From assembly GCA_017550645.1 (NCBI GenBank), contig JAFZOI010000032.1, forward strand, positions 1-64,000: DNA of 64,000 nucleotides. Reading direction: 5' to 3'. Position numbers and translations under genes: made by a program. The stretch comes from Oscillospiraceae bacterium. Lineage in GTDB: Bacteria > Bacillota > Clostridia > Oscillospirales > Oscillospiraceae. Numbering within the stretch: the stretch's first letter is position 1; each line of letters begins with the position of its first letter. This document shows, in pieces, positions 44,071 to 53,838 of this stretch. The notes below the pieces were generated by a model. The model made no database searches, had not been told where the DNA came from, and saw only the letters and a program-made list of their open reading frames with translations.

Positions 44071-46847
44071 GCCATGCGGGCTACGACGCCTGCGCAGCGC
44101 GGGCAGAGCTCCGCCTCGTTGACGTCGTGATCGTGCGTCCAGCAGCGGGAGCACTTCGGCTCCGCGCTCGCGCGGACGGCGACGGTGACGCCCGTATCGC
44201 CCTTGAGGCCCTCGACGGGGGCGTCGGTGAAGCGCACTCCGGAGACGATGCATATCGTCTTGAGGTCGAAGCCCCCGAGGATGGCGGGATCGATCGCGCC
44301 GTTCAGGCTTATCTCGACCTCCGCGTCGAGCGGCTTGCCGATGAGCTTTTCCGCGCGCGCGAGCTCGAGCGCCTTGTTGACGTCGGAGCGCAGGCGAAGT
44401 ACGGTGTTCCACGCGGCCTCGCGGTCTTCGGGGAGCCTCGGGAAGCCGGCGGGCATGTCGTTGAACATGACGGAGGCGGGATCGTCGCTCTCGCGGTGCG
44501 GCATGGCGGCCCATATCTCCTCGGATGTGAAGGCGAGGATGGGCGCGAGCATGCGGGCGAGCGCGTCGAGGATGTCAAATATGACGGTCTGCGCGCCGCG
44601 GCGGGCCTCGCCCGTCCTGTCCTCGCAGTAGAGGCGGTCCTTGACGATGTCGAGATAGAAGCTCGACATGTCGACGGCGCAGAAGTTGTGGATGGCGTGG
44701 TAGATGATGTGGAACTCATAGCTCTCGTAGGCCGCGCGGACCTTCTCGATGAGCATGTCGAGCCTCGCGAGCGCCCAGCGGTCGAGCTCGCAGAGGTCCT
44801 CGACGGGAACGCAGTCGGTCTTCGGGTCGAAGCCGTCGAGGTTGCCGAGGATGAAGCGCGCGGTGTTGCGTATCTTCAGATAGATGTCCGAGAGCTGCTT
44901 GAATATCGCGTCCGAGACGCGGACGTCGACGCGGTAGTCCGAGGAGGCGACCCAGAGCCTGAGCAGGTCCGCGCCGTATTTATTGATGATCTCCTCCGGA
45001 GCGACGGAGTTGCCGAGGCTCTTGTGCATGGCCTTGCCCTCGCCGTCGACGACCCAGCCGTGGGTCAGCGTCGCGCGGTAGGGGGCCCTGCCGCGCGTGG
45101 CGACGGCGGTCAGCAGGGAGGACTGGAACCAGCCTCTGTACTGGTCGGCGCCCTCGAGATAGAGGTCGGCGGGCCAGCAGGCCTCGTCGTCGGCCGCGAG
45201 CGCGGCGACGTGGGTCGAGCCGGAGTCGAACCAGCCGTCGAGCGTGTCGACCTCTTTGGTAAAGGCGTGCGCGCCGCAGTGCGGGCAGGCGTAGCCCTCC
45301 GGGAGGATGTCGGCGGCCTCTTTTTCATACCACGAGTTGGAGCCCTCGCGCGAGAAGAGCTCGGCGACGGCGTCTATCGTCGCGGCGTCGCAGACGGGCT
45401 TGCCGCATTCGGCGCAGTAGAAGACGGGGATGGGAAGGCCCCAGCGGCGCTGGCGCGAGATGCACCAGTCGGCGCGGTCGCGTATCATGCTCTCCATGCG
45501 GTCGCCGCCCCACTCGGGCGTCCAGCGGACGTCCTTCGCCGCGTCGAGCGCGGCCTGACGGAACGCTTCGACCGAGCAGAACCACTGGTCGGTGGCCCTG
45601 TATATGATGGGCTGCTTGCAGCGCCAGCAGTGCGGGTACTGGTGGACTATCTCCTGCGAGGCGAGCAGCGCCCCGCATTCCTGAAGCGCGGCGAAGATGG
45701 CGTCGTTGGCCTGATCATAGCGCAGTCCGGCGAAGGGACCGGCCTCCTCGGTCATGAAGCCGTGCTCGTCGACGGGGACGAGGACGCCGATGTCCGTCTT
45801 GCCCTCGTTGTCGTATTTGCGGCAGACGGCGTAGTCCTCCATGCCGTGTCCCGGCGCGGTGTGGACGCAGCCCGTGCCGGCTTCGAGCGTGACGTGGTCG
45901 CCGAGAATGACGACGCTCTCGCGCGGATAGAGCGGATGGCGCGCTGTCATGAGCTCCATGTCGCGCCCGCGGAGCTTATATATGATCTCGGTGTTCTCGA
46001 GCCCGGCCGCCTTTATGACGGACTCGGCGAGGTCCTCGGCGACGATATAGGTCTCGTCGCCGGCTTTCAGCAGGACGTAGGTGAAGTCGGCGTTGAGGCA
46101 GATGGCGAGGTTTCCGGGGATGGTCCACGTCGTCGTCGTCCAGATGACGAAGTAGGTCTTCGAGAGGTCGCACTTATCCGCGAGCAGACCGTGGTCGTCC
46201 GCGACGGCAAACTTGACGTATATGCTGCGGCACTTGTCGTCGGCGTACTCTATCTCGGCCTCGGCCAGCGCCGTCTCGTCGTGCGGGCACCAGTAGACGG
46301 GCTTCTTGCCCTTGTAGATGTAGCCCTTGGCGTACATCTCGCCGAAGACGCGCACCTCGACGCCCTCGAACTTCGGGTCCATGGTCACGTAGGGCCTGTC
46401 CCACTCGCCGAGAACGCCCAGCCGCATGAACTGCTCGCGCTGCTTGTTTACGAAGTCCTCCGCGAAGTCGCGGCACGCGTTGCGGAACTCCGGCACGCTC
46501 ATCTTCTTGCGGTCGAGCTTGTTTTTCTTGATTATGGCGGACTCGATGGGCATCCCGTGGTTATCCCAGCCGGGCCTGTAGGGCGCGCGGAAGCCGCTCA
46601 TGGACTTGGAGCGGATGATGAAGTCCTTGAGGAGCTTGTTGAGCGCGTGGCCCATGTGGATATTGCCGTTGGAGAACGGGGGGCCGTCGTGCAGGACGAA
46701 ATTCGGCTTGCCCTCGTTGCGCGCGAGCATGCCGCCGTATATGTCCTTTTCCCGCCACTGCTCCAGCATGCCGGGCTCCCGCTTGGGGAGTCCGGCACGC
46801 ATGGGAAATTCAGTCTTGGGAAGATTCAAAGTGGCGTTGTAATCCAT
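44067..46847 (-). CDS. ileS: Isoleucyl-tRNA synthetase
   Basis: 926 residues. The class I signature is NIHMGHALNK (HIGH, about residue 61), with the editing CP1 domain (GTGCVHTAPGHG) and a KMSKS variant AMHKSLGNS near 590. The C-terminal zinc finger CSRCW...CPRC is intact. It is the eukaryote-unlike bacterial ileS1 type. No T-box fits in the 91 bases before the gene; a divIVA terminator hairpin fills that gap. It charges tRNA-Ile in the cytoplasm. Confidence 0.97.
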   Translation of the reverse strand: MDYNATLNLPKTEFPMRAGLPKREPGMLEQWREKDIYGGMLARNEGKPNFVLHDGPPFSNGNIHMGHALNKLLKDFIIRSKSMSGFRAPYRPGWDNHGMPIESAIIKKNKLDRKKMSVPEFRNACRDFAEDFVNKQREQFMRLGVLGEWDRPYVTMDPKFEGVEVRVFGEMYAKGYIYKGKKPVYWCPHDETALAEAEIEYADDKCRSIYVKFAVADDHGLLADKCDLSKTYFVIWTTTTWTIPGNLAICLNADFTYVLLKAGDETYIVAEDLAESVIKAAGLENTEIIYKLRGRDMELMTARHPLYPRESVVILGDHVTLEAGTGCVHTAPGHGMEDYAVCRKYDNEGKTDIGVLVPVDEHGFMTEEAGPFAGLRYDQANDAIFAALQECGALLASQEIVHQYPHCWRCKQPIIYRATDQWFCSVEAFRQAALDAAKDVRWTPEWGGDRMESMIRDRADWCISRQRRWGLPIPVFYCAECGKPVCDAATIDAVAELFSREGSNSWYEKEAADILPEGYACPHCGAHAFTKEVDTLDGWFDSGSTHVAALAADDEACWPADLYLEGADQYRGWFQSSLLTAVATRGRAPYRATLTHGWVVDGEGKAMHKSLGNSVAPEEIINKYGADLLRLWVASSDYRVDVRVSDAIFKQLSDIYLKIRNTARFILGNLDGFDPKTDCVPVEDLCELDRWALARLDMLIEKVRAAYESYEFHIIYHAIHNFCAVDMSSFYLDIVKDRLYCEDRTGEARRGAQTVIFDILDALARMLAPILAFTSEEIWAAMPHRESDDPASVMFNDMPAGFPRLPEDREAAWNTVLRLRSDVNKALELARAEKLIGKPLDAEVEISLNGAIDPAILGGFDLKTICIVSGVRFTDAPVEGLKGDTGVTVAVRASAEPKCSRCWTHDHDVNEAELCPRCAGVVARMA

Positions 46848-46886
46848 AATGACCTTCCTTTATCGCGGCGGACGCGCCGCCTTTTA

Positions 46887-46925
46887 TTTCTTAATCAAGA
46901 AGCCGGGCCTAAGCCCGGCCTCTTA
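46887..46925 (-). terminator. Terminator between divIVA and ileS
   Basis: GCCGGGC, TTAG, GCCCGGC in the minus direction, followed by TTCTTGATTAAGAAATAAAA. Read on either strand it is a compact hairpin. Confidence 0.7.
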
Positions 46926-46938
46926 TTTTGTGTTCGCC

Positions 46939-47571
46939 TTATTTGTCCTTATTCGAGCCGAACGAAAGATTCTTGAATCTGCCGTCTTCGGAATCTATCG
47001 TCACGGGCTTGGTGTCCGAGAGATCGTTCGCGAAGGGCTTGGAGAACATGCGCTCGAAGGAATCCTCGATGCTCTTGGCCGTCGCCGCGACGGGATCGAC
47101 GGGCTGCTTGGCGGTTTGGACGGGCTCGACGCCTATCGATTCGAGCAGACGGATGTGCGCGAGGAACTTTTCGCTGACGTCGGCGATGAAGGCGGCGGTC
47201 TTCGCCTTTGCCTGCTCGAGGCGCTCCTCCTCCTCGGCGGTGCCGAGCTTGAGCTCTTCGACCTTCTTGCGGGCGTCGTCCTCGGCGTTGTCGAGGATGG
47301 CCTTGGCCTTGGCCTCGGCGTCCTCGGTGAGGTCCTTGCTCATCTTCTGGGCGGAGACTATCGCCATGCGCATGGAATCCTCGCTGTTGCGGTATTCCTC
47401 GACCTTCTCGACGAGGACCTTCATCTTGTTTTTGAGGATGGCGTTTTCCTTGTAGAGCGCGGTATAGTCCTCGGTCAGCGTGTCGAGGAACTCGTCCACG
47501 GAAGCCATGTCGTAGCCGCCGAAAACGGCCTTCTGGAAGGCTTGGTTGGTTATGTCCTGCGGAGTAAGCAT
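46939..47571 (-). CDS. divIVA: DivIVA domain protein
   Basis: 210 residues. The N-terminal membrane-binding lipid-inserting region is MLTPQDITNQAFQKAVFGGYDMASVDEFLD, followed by coiled coil (ALYKENAILKNKMKVLVEKVEEY) and a second coiled region. DivIVA marks curved membranes at poles and septa. It is 18 bp downstream of sepF, the usual partner. Confidence 0.93.
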   Translation of the reverse strand: MLTPQDITNQAFQKAVFGGYDMASVDEFLDTLTEDYTALYKENAILKNKMKVLVEKVEEYRNSEDSMRMAIVSAQKMSKDLTEDAEAKAKAILDNAEDDARKKVEELKLGTAEEEERLEQAKAKTAAFIADVSEKFLAHIRLLESIGVEPVQTAKQPVDPVAATAKSIEDSFERMFSKPFANDLSDTKPVTIDSEDGRFKNLSFGSNKDK

Positions 47572-47589
47572 TTTTGCGAGGCCTCCTTA

Positions 47590-48042
47590 TCAGAAGTAGA
47601 GCCCGTTGTTTTCAAGCTCGTCGATCAGATCTCCGAGTATGTCGACGTTGTACGGGGTTATGATATAGGTGGACACGGCGACCTTCTTGATCTTGCCGTC
47701 CTGCGCGTAGGCGACGCCGGAGAGGAAGTCCAGCACGCGGCGCGCGACGTCCTTGTTCGTGCTCTCGAGGTTGAGCACGACGGTCCTCTTGTCGCGGAGG
47801 TGGTCGGCTATCTCGGCAGAATTCTCGAAGCGTTCGGGCTTTACGAGAACGACCTGCAGCTGCGCGGTCGCGTGGATGTTCACGACCTTGTTCTTATCCT
47901 CGTAGGGAACGGTACGGATAGGGGTCGAGCCGCTCCTCGGCTGGGCCTGCGCCGTCTCCGCGGCCTTCGGGGTGAAGTTTTCATAGTCGTCATCGTCGTC
48001 ATACGGCTTTGCAAGGCGCTTGAGTTCGTCCAAAAGTCCCAT
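47590..48042 (-). CDS. sepF: Cell division protein SepF
   Basis: 150 residues. A membrane-anchoring N-terminal helix (GLLDELKRLAKPYDDDDDYE) and linker precede the SepF/YlmF domain (RPERFENSAEIADHLRDKRTVVLNLE-like block and FLSGVAYAQDGKI). SepF shapes FtsZ filaments at the membrane. In the ylm cluster order yggS-sepF-divIVA; ylmG is absent. Confidence 0.94.
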   Translation of the reverse strand: MGLLDELKRLAKPYDDDDDYENFTPKAAETAQAQPRSGSTPIRTVPYEDKNKVVNIHATAQLQVVLVKPERFENSAEIADHLRDKRTVVLNLESTNKDVARRVLDFLSGVAYAQDGKIKKVAVSTYIITPYNVDILGDLIDELENNGLYF

Positions 48043-48076
48043 AATCCATGCTCCTTTATATGTATCGTCTTTTTTA

Positions 48077-48754
48077 TCAGCTTCTAGGGCCGAAGATCGC
48101 GGACCCGACGCGCACCATGTTCGCCCCGCAGGCGATGGCGGCGGGATAATCCGCGCTCATTCCCATAGACAGAAAGTCCATAGAAACATTATCGTATCTT
48201 TTTTGCGTTATGTCAACAAAAAAATGATACATTTGCTCGAAATAGGTCGCAGAATCTGTGATCGGCGGTATGGCCATCAGCCCCCGGACCCTGACGGAAC
48301 CGAGACTGCCGGCGTAGGCTGCGAGCTCGTCGAGCTCCTCGGGCAGCACGCCGCCCTTGCTCTCCTCGCGCCCGACGTTTATCTCCAGCAGTATATCCTG
48401 CCTCACGCCGAGCTTCGCCGCGCGCGCGGCGATGTCCGCGAGCAGCTCGCGCGAGCCGACGGACTGGATGAGCTCGACGGCTCCGACGACGTATTTGACC
48501 TTGTTGCGCTGGAGCTGGCCGATGAAGTGGAGCGGCACGCCCTCGTAGGCGCCCTGCTCGCGCTTTTCGAGCATCTCCTGAACGCGGTTTTCCCCCGCCG
48601 CGTCTATGCCCGCCGCGACCGCCTCGCGGACCCTGTCGGCGGAGTTGGTCTTCGTCGCGGCGACGAGGAGGATGCTCTTTTCGCTCACTCCGGCCTTCGC
48701 GGCGGCGGCCGCCATCGCCTCGCGCACCGCGAGGACGTTTTCCGCTATCGTCAT
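48077..48754 (-). CDS. yggS: YggS family pyridoxal-phosphate homeostasis protein
   Basis: 225 residues. PLP lysine motif VAATKTN (about 31-37), HFIGQLQRNK, GLMAIPP and SMGMSADYPAAI blocks are complete. It binds PLP on a TIM barrel and keeps PLP levels balanced. It is followed by sepF, as in other Firmicutes. Confidence 0.94.
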   Translation of the reverse strand: MTIAENVLAVREAMAAAAAKAGVSEKSILLVAATKTNSADRVREAVAAGIDAAGENRVQEMLEKREQGAYEGVPLHFIGQLQRNKVKYVVGAVELIQSVGSRELLADIAARAAKLGVRQDILLEINVGREESKGGVLPEELDELAAYAGSLGSVRVRGLMAIPPITDSATYFEQMYHFFVDITQKRYDNVSMDFLSMGMSADYPAAIACGANMVRVGSAIFGPRS

Positions 48755-48755
48755 G

Positions 48756-49952
48756 CTATTTCACGACCTTTCCGTCATAGAGCCCCTTGCCCGTGACGAT
48801 GATGGTGTCGCCCGCGTGCACGGCGTCGACCCGGCCCGTCTCGGAGCGGATTATATAGAAATCGCCCGCGTCGAGCAGTATCGTGACGGTCTTGCGCTCG
48901 GCCTGCAGGCCGGTCAGCACGTAGACGAAGTCCTCCTTGCCGTCGGTGTGCAGCGCCCTGCGCGGGACGCGGATGCCGTCGTATGAGCTGCGGATGATGT
49001 CCGCGGTCTGCACGCGCAGCACGGAGGCGTCGGAGAGCGAGCGCGTGCACGACAGCCAGAGCGTGATGCGCCCGTCGACCGGGTCGGACTTGGACTCTAT
49101 CTTCATTCTGACCTCGTCTGGCATCCAGTGCCCGAAGGAGATGCTGATATAGTCGCCCTTGTCGTAGGAGGAGACCTCTTTCTCGTCGACGAGCGTCAGG
49201 AAGTACCACTTCTCGCCGTATATGAGCTTGCCGACCGCGGAATCGGGGACGGCGCGCGTCTCCTTGATGAGCGCCTCGGTCTGCGAGACCGTGAGCCCCG
49301 CGACGTCCTCCGGCCTCAGCGACTCCCATCCGTCGACGGCGGACTGGAATATGCCGGACCTGCCCGCGTATATCGTCGTCAGGCGCAGGGAGGAGGGGTT
49401 GCCTATGGATTCGAGCTCCCTGTTGAGGTCGGCGAGCTGATCCTCGATGCTGGTATTGCTGCCCGTATTGAAGGCGAGCGTCTTGAGCTCGAGAGCCGTG
49501 TCGGAGGCCTGCGTCGCGCTGCGCGCCTCGAGCTGGCCGCGCAGCTGCCTGACGAGGGACTTTATCTTCGCCTCATAGTCTATGGGGTTGTCCGCCTCGC
49601 GGCCGGCCGCGAGCGCGTCGAGATATTCCGCCTGCGAGGCGAGGAAGGCGGCTCGCTCTGCCTTGCGCAGGTCCTCCTCGGAGGAGTAGACGGCGGCTAT
49701 CTCGCCGCCGACCGCGACGCGGGAGCCGTCGTCGGCCGAGATGCTGACCATACCGCCGGGATAGATGATGCACTCCTCCTCGCGCACGACGATGCCGCGC
49801 GTCTCGACGCTGTCGTAGACCGTGTAGAGCGTCGCGGTCGCCGTGGAGAAGGGGTCGTCCACCGCCCGCACGATGTAGACGCCGAGATAGACGACTATCG
49901 CGGCGAACACGGCGAGCGGGACTATCCGCATGATCAGATTTGTCTTTTTCAA
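48756..49952 (-). CDS. HlyD-like membrane protein of the divisome neighbourhood
   Basis: 398 residues with an N-terminal membrane helix (about 9-29: IVPLAVFAAIVVYLGVYIVRAV). The rest lies outside: a biotinyl-lipoyl-like beta strand set (ISADDGSRVAVGGEIAAVYSS), a coiled hairpin (DLRKAERAAFLASQAEYLDALAAG) and a barrel-like C-terminus. This is the HlyD/membrane-fusion layout. No exporter gene is adjacent. Orthologues of this kind are common next to yggS and sepF in Clostridia, so a division or wall role is possible. Confidence 0.7.
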   Translation of the reverse strand: MKKTNLIMRIVPLAVFAAIVVYLGVYIVRAVDDPFSTATATLYTVYDSVETRGIVVREEECIIYPGGMVSISADDGSRVAVGGEIAAVYSSEEDLRKAERAAFLASQAEYLDALAAGREADNPIDYEAKIKSLVRQLRGQLEARSATQASDTALELKTLAFNTGSNTSIEDQLADLNRELESIGNPSSLRLTTIYAGRSGIFQSAVDGWESLRPEDVAGLTVSQTEALIKETRAVPDSAVGKLIYGEKWYFLTLVDEKEVSSYDKGDYISISFGHWMPDEVRMKIESKSDPVDGRITLWLSCTRSLSDASVLRVQTADIIRSSYDGIRVPRRALHTDGKEDFVYVLTGLQAERKTVTILLDAGDFYIIRSETGRVDAVHAGDTIIVTGKGLYDGKVVK

Positions 49953-49976
49953 GTCGTCGCCTCCTTTGGAGGGCTC

Positions 49977-50204
49977 TTACTCCTCCCTGATCTCGATCGG
50001 CCGGGAGGGTATCATGGTCGATATCGCGTGCTTATAGACGAGCTGCTGCTTGCCGTCGGATTCGAGCACGACCGTGAAGCTGTCGAAGGCCGAGACCGTC
50101 CCGCGCATCTGAAACCCGTTCATGAGGAACATGGTTATCGGAGTGCGGTCGCGTCTGGCGCCGTTGAGGAACACGTCCTGAATGTTGATCGTCGTTTTCT
50201 GCAT
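49977..50204 (-). CDS. hfq: RNA chaperone Hfq
   Basis: 75 residues with AAAGGGATG upstream. Sm1 ([21 protein letters not shown]) and Sm2 ([15 protein letters not shown]) are present, with the RNA-binding lysine-histidine KH. It forms a hexamer that binds U-rich and A-rich RNA. It follows miaA, as in most bacteria. Confidence 0.95.
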   Translation of the reverse strand: MQKTTINIQDVFLNGARRDRTPITMFLMNGFQMRGTVSAFDSFTVVLESDGKQQLVYKHAISTMIPSRPIEIREE

Positions 50205-50235
50205 ATGTAAGCATCCCTTTCTGAATTTTGGATAC

Positions 50236-51165
50236 TTACATTATACCTCCCTCGCGCGCGAACTCTGTCGAAATCGCGGCCGCGCGCTCGAAGTCGGGAG
50301 CGCTTTCCCAGACTATACGCTTTATGTCCGCGTCCCCGCGCAGCCACGAGAGCTGGCGCTTGGCGTAGCGGCGCGAGGCGCGCTTTATGTCCTCGCGCGC
50401 GGCTTCGAGCGTCGTCTCCCCGCGCAGGGCGGGGACGAGCTCCTTGTAGCCTATGGCCTGCATCGAGGTCGCCCTGTCGTCGACGCCGGAGGCCAGCAGC
50501 GCCTCAGTCTCCGCGACGAGCCCCGCCGCGAACATGCGGTCGACCCGCGCGTCGATGCGCGCGTAGAGGTCGGCTCTGTCGGCGAAGTCGAGCGCTATCC
50601 TGACCGAGGGCCAGCGCGGCGGCGCGAGGCGGCTGAGTTCGTCGAACTCGGTCTTGGTCTTTCCCGTGAGCTCGTATATCTCGAGCGCGCGGACGACGCG
50701 CTTTTTGTCGTTGGGGTGCAGAGCGGTGCGCGGGTCGACGCGGCGCAGTCTTTCGAGCATCGCCTCGCCGCCGAGCGCGTCGTACTCATTTTCCAGCGAG
50801 GCGCGAAGCTCGGTATCGAGCGGGGTGAAATCCCGCCCTGCGAGCAGGGATTCAATATAGAGCAGCGTCCCGCCGACTATTATGGGGAGCTTTCCGCGCG
50901 CGAGGATATCCTCGACCGCGGCGGAGGCGTCCTCGACGTAGCGCCCGACGCTGTAGGCTTCGCGCGGGTCGAGAAAGCCGATGAGATGATGCGGGACTCC
51001 GCGCATCTCCTCCGCCGTCGGCGCGGCGGAGCCTATCTCCATGCCCCTGTATATCTGCATCGAGTCGGCGGAGACTATCTCCCCGCCGAGCCGCTCTGCG
51101 AGCATGATGCCGAGCGCGGTCTTGCCCGTCGCGGTCGGGCCGGTCAGGACGAGGACGCCGCCCAT
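50236..51165 (-). CDS. miaA: tRNA dimethylallyltransferase
   Basis: 309 residues. The P-loop [11 protein letters not shown] (about 8-18), the [12 protein letters not shown] block and the HHLIGFLDP segment are diagnostic. The C-terminal insertion domain ([26 protein letters not shown]) is complete. It adds the isopentenyl group to A37 of tRNAs. The start shares 1 bp with the stop of the PFL gene. Confidence 0.96.
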   Translation of the reverse strand: MGGVLVLTGPTATGKTALGIMLAERLGGEIVSADSMQIYRGMEIGSAAPTAEEMRGVPHHLIGFLDPREAYSVGRYVEDASAAVEDILARGKLPIIVGGTLLYIESLLAGRDFTPLDTELRASLENEYDALGGEAMLERLRRVDPRTALHPNDKKRVVRALEIYELTGKTKTEFDELSRLAPPRWPSVRIALDFADRADLYARIDARVDRMFAAGLVAETEALLASGVDDRATSMQAIGYKELVPALRGETTLEAAREDIKRASRRYAKRQLSWLRGDADIKRIVWESAPDFERAAAISTEFAREGGIM

Positions 51166-52523
51166 CAGTTGCGCAGGCTTCCCAGCGGGGCGGGGATGCG
51201 CCCGCCGCGGGCGATGAAGGCGTCCGAGCCCAGCTTGTGCACGGGCATGACGGGGGCGCTGCCGAGCAGGCCTCCGAAATCTATCGTGTCGCCGACGACC
51301 TTGCCCGGCGCGGGAATGAGCCTGACGGCGGTCGTCTTGCTGTTGATGACGCCTATCGCGGCCTCGTCGGCTATGATGGCGGCTATCGTCGCCGCCGGCG
51401 TATCGCCGGGGACGGCTATCATGTCCAGCCCCACCGAGCAGACCGAGGTCATGGCCGTGAGCTGGTCTATGCAGAGCGCGCCCGAGGCCACCGCGCGTAT
51501 CATGCCCGCGTCCTCGCTGACGGGGATGAACGCCCCCGAGAGGCCGCCGACGTGCCCGGAGGCCATGACGCCGCCCTTTTTGACCGCGTCGTTGAGGAGA
51601 GCCAGAGCCGCCGTCGCCCCGTGGGTGCCGACGCTCTCCAGACCCATCTCCTCGAGTATGTCCGCGACGGAGTCGCCTATGTCCGCCGTCGGGGCGAGGG
51701 AGAGGTCGACTATGCCGAAGGGCACGCCGAGCCGCTTGGAGGCCTCGCGCGCGACGAGCTGGCCCATGCGCGTTATGCGGAAGGCCGTCTTCTTTATCGT
51801 GTCGGCCACCTCGTCGAAGGGCCTGCCCTTGACGGCGAGCAGCGCGTTATGCACCACGCCCGGGCCCGAGACGCCGACGTTGATGACCGTCTCCGGCTCG
51901 CCGGTGCCGTGGAAGGCGCCCGCCATGAAGGGGTTGTCCTCGACGGCGTTGGCGAAGGTGACGAGCTTGGCGCAGGCCATGCCGCCATTATCGGCGGTCG
52001 CCTCCGCGGCGGCCTTGACCGTCTCGCCCATGAGGCGGACGGCGTCCATATTTATCCCCGCGCGCGTCGTCGCGACGTTTACCGAGGAGCAGACGATGTC
52101 CGTCGAGGCCAGAGCCTCGGGGATGCTCGCTATGAGTGCGCGGTCGGCGGGAGTGAAGCCCTTGCTGACCAGCGCGGAAAAGCCGCCTATGAAGCTCGCG
52201 CCGACGGCCTTCGCCCCCTCGTCCATCGCCTTAGCCAGCGGCGTGAGGTCGCTTGCCTCGCTCGCGGCGGCGACGAGCGCCATCGGCGTGACGGCTATGC
52301 GCTTGTTGACGATGGGGATGCCGAATTCGTGCTCAATGTCCTCGCAGACGCGGACGAGATTTTCCGCGCGCGAGCATATCTTGTCATAGACCTTTCTCCT
52401 GCAGGCCGCGATATCCGGGTCGGCGCAGTCGAGCAGCGATATCCCCATCGTGACCGTGCGGATATCGAGGTGCTGCTGGTCTATCATCTCAATGGTCTGG
52501 AGGATCTCGGAATTGTTTATCAT
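51165..52523 (-). CDS. PFL family protein (UPF0210/DUF711)
   Basis: 452 residues, the standard length of this family. Blocks [42 protein letters not shown], [18 protein letters not shown] and [21 protein letters not shown] in outline are hallmarks. It is conserved beside an ACT protein in anaerobes (UPF0237), which follows 4 bp away. Structurally similar to glycyl-radical enzymes but without their glycine loop; the role is unknown. Confidence 0.92.
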   Translation of the reverse strand: MINNSEILQTIEMIDQQHLDIRTVTMGISLLDCADPDIAACRRKVYDKICSRAENLVRVCEDIEHEFGIPIVNKRIAVTPMALVAAASEASDLTPLAKAMDEGAKAVGASFIGGFSALVSKGFTPADRALIASIPEALASTDIVCSSVNVATTRAGINMDAVRLMGETVKAAAEATADNGGMACAKLVTFANAVEDNPFMAGAFHGTGEPETVINVGVSGPGVVHNALLAVKGRPFDEVADTIKKTAFRITRMGQLVAREASKRLGVPFGIVDLSLAPTADIGDSVADILEEMGLESVGTHGATAALALLNDAVKKGGVMASGHVGGLSGAFIPVSEDAGMIRAVASGALCIDQLTAMTSVCSVGLDMIAVPGDTPAATIAAIIADEAAIGVINSKTTAVRLIPAPGKVVGDTIDFGGLLGSAPVMPVHKLGSDAFIARGGRIPAPLGSLRN

Positions 52524-52527
52524 GGCG

Positions 52528-52794
52528 TCAGATCCTGTGCATGGCCTCGAAGATCTCCTCGCGCTGGATGCGTATCTTCAGGCCGGTCTTCTCGCCCTCG
52601 TCGTCGAGCAGGGCGGAGAGCGCGGCAAAGTCCGTCCCCTCCGGGGCCTCGACGAGCATTATCATCGTAAAGTAGTCGCGCATGACCGTCTGGCTTATGT
52701 CGAGGATGTTGACGCTGTTGGAGGCCAGCAGCGAGCAGACGTCCGCGATTATGCCGACGCGGTCCTTGCCTATGACCGTAACTATAGCTCTCAT
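52528..52794 (-). CDS. ACT domain protein (UPF0237 family)
   Basis: 88 residues. A single ACT domain: [33 protein letters not shown] in outline, then MLVEAPEG. It may sense amino acids or metabolites for the adjacent PFL protein. Coupled by 4-bp overlap to the HD gene upstream. Confidence 0.92.
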   Translation of the reverse strand: MRAIVTVIGKDRVGIIADVCSLLASNSVNILDISQTVMRDYFTMIMLVEAPEGTDFAALSALLDDEGEKTGLKIRIQREEIFEAMHRI

Positions 52795-53384
52795 TTTTTA
52801 TCTCCCATCGCCGTTATTTCATCGAGCGTCATGCCGAAGGCCGGCATAAAGGTCTTTATGAAGTAGTCAATTTCGGGCAGCCCGAGCGCGTCGAGCGCGG
52901 CGCGGGTCTGCTTTGCCGCGCTGCGGAATTCCCCGTTGCCCGCCTCGAGCTCCTCGACGCATTTGATATACGCCGCCAGCTTGTCGGCCGCCTTTACGAG
53001 CTCGCGCACGCCGCCCTCGCCCTCGCCGAGGACGTCCTCGTACGCCGGGCGCAGCTCCTCGGGCAGGAGCGCCCCGAGCCGCTCGGAGGCGAGCCCCTCG
53101 ATCTTCTTGTAGGCGTCGAGTATCTCGGGGTTGGCGTATTTGACGGGGGTGGGCAGATCGCCCGTGATGATCTCGGAAGCGTCGTGGAACAGCGCGACCG
53201 CCGCGCAGCGGTCGGGATCGGCCTCGCCGCCGAAAACGTCGCGCCTGATGACGGCGAGCGAATGCGCCAGCAGGGCCGTCATGTAGGAATGCTCGGAGAT
53301 GTTCTCCTCGTTGGTGCTGCGCATGAGCCCCCAGCGCCGGATATACCTCCCGCGCGCAAGAAGCGCGAAAAATCCGCTCTCCAT
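52791..53384 (-). CDS. yfbR: HD-domain 5'-deoxynucleotidase, YfbR family
   Basis: 197 residues. Metal ligands of the HD fold: ENISEHSY (H), LFHDASEIITGDLPTPVKYAN (HD) and KAADKLAAY (D). It dephosphorylates dNMPs. It is the first gene of a long minus-strand operon reaching to divIVA, with a promoter directly upstream. Confidence 0.9.
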   Translation of the reverse strand: MESGFFALLARGRYIRRWGLMRSTNEENISEHSYMTALLAHSLAVIRRDVFGGEADPDRCAAVALFHDASEIITGDLPTPVKYANPEILDAYKKIEGLASERLGALLPEELRPAYEDVLGEGEGGVRELVKAADKLAAYIKCVEELEAGNGEFRSAAKQTRAALDALGLPEIDYFIKTFMPAFGMTLDEITAMGDKK

Positions 53385-53429
53385 TTTCGCCTCCCGTCCG
53401 GACCCGTGTCCGAATAGATTTAATAAATC

Positions 53430-53458
53430 ATTTTATCACGCGCGCGCGGGATTTTCAA
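53430..53458 (-). promoter_or_regulatory. Sigma-A promoter of the yfbR-to-divIVA operon
   Basis: Minus strand TTGAAA, 17 bp, TAAAAT (plus positions 53453-53458 and 53430-53435), 46 bases before the first start. Confidence 0.7.
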
Positions 53459-53527
53459 TAGCGGCAATAGTGGTCTCGCCGCCGCAAACGTACCCCCGTT
53501 GTGTCACGCCGGCTTCGCATCTCAATA

Positions 53528-53722
53528 AAGCCTCCCCTTGCGAAGGGGAGGTGGGTGAGCGAAGCGAACCCGGAAGGGTCGGATTCAAACCATCGGAAAT
53601 ACCGTGTGCCTTCAGCGGATCAGATCCGATCCCTCTGTCTCGCATACGCTCGACGGCTCCCTTTCGCAAAGGGAGCCTAAGTAGTGCGTGACAGATCAAA
53701 GCCCTCCGTTCGCAAGGGAAGC
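53528..53722. repeat. Interspersed palindromic repeat, copy 5
   Basis: GCCTCCCCTTGCGAAGGGGAGG, then an exact 25-base match (53550-53574) to 5352-5376, and CTCCCTTTCGCAAAGGGAG with a CCTCCGTTCGCAAGGGAAG variant near the end. The 454-base gap 53385-53838 holds only this repeat, the promoter at 53430-53458 and the second repeat type at 53746; I see no gene. Confidence 0.75.
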
Positions 53723-53745
53723 CTGTGAGGCGGCGATGTTTGGAC

Positions 53746-53768
53746 GGCGGGGCGAGGGCGCCCCGCCC
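53746..53768. repeat. Second palindromic repeat family, copy 3
   Basis: GGCGGGGCG-AGGG-CGCCCCGCC, identical to the hairpin at 6318-6340, followed by TGCGCGCC in place of TACGCGC. Confidence 0.7.
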
Positions 53769-53838
53769 TGCGCGCCTTCCGCGCGGCGGCCCCGGAGACA
53801 AAAAAAGAAACGCGGCGAGCCGCGTTTCCTGCTTTATT

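Noticed and set aside
46848..46938. T-box riboswitch before ileS
   Set aside because: Only 91 bases separate divIVA and ileS and they hold a simple terminator hairpin. No T-box sequence (AGGGTGG-type) or specifier stem is seen.
44127..46976. A 949-residue plus-strand open frame opposite ileS
   Set aside because: Same reasoning: ileS has HIGH, KMSKS-like and zinc motifs, while the opposite frame is compositionally biased and lacks a start signal.
53385..53838. CRISPR array in the repeat-rich gap
   Set aside because: The repeats are hairpins of varied length without regular spacers; no direct repeat of 25-40 bases recurs at fixed intervals, and no cas gene lies nearby.
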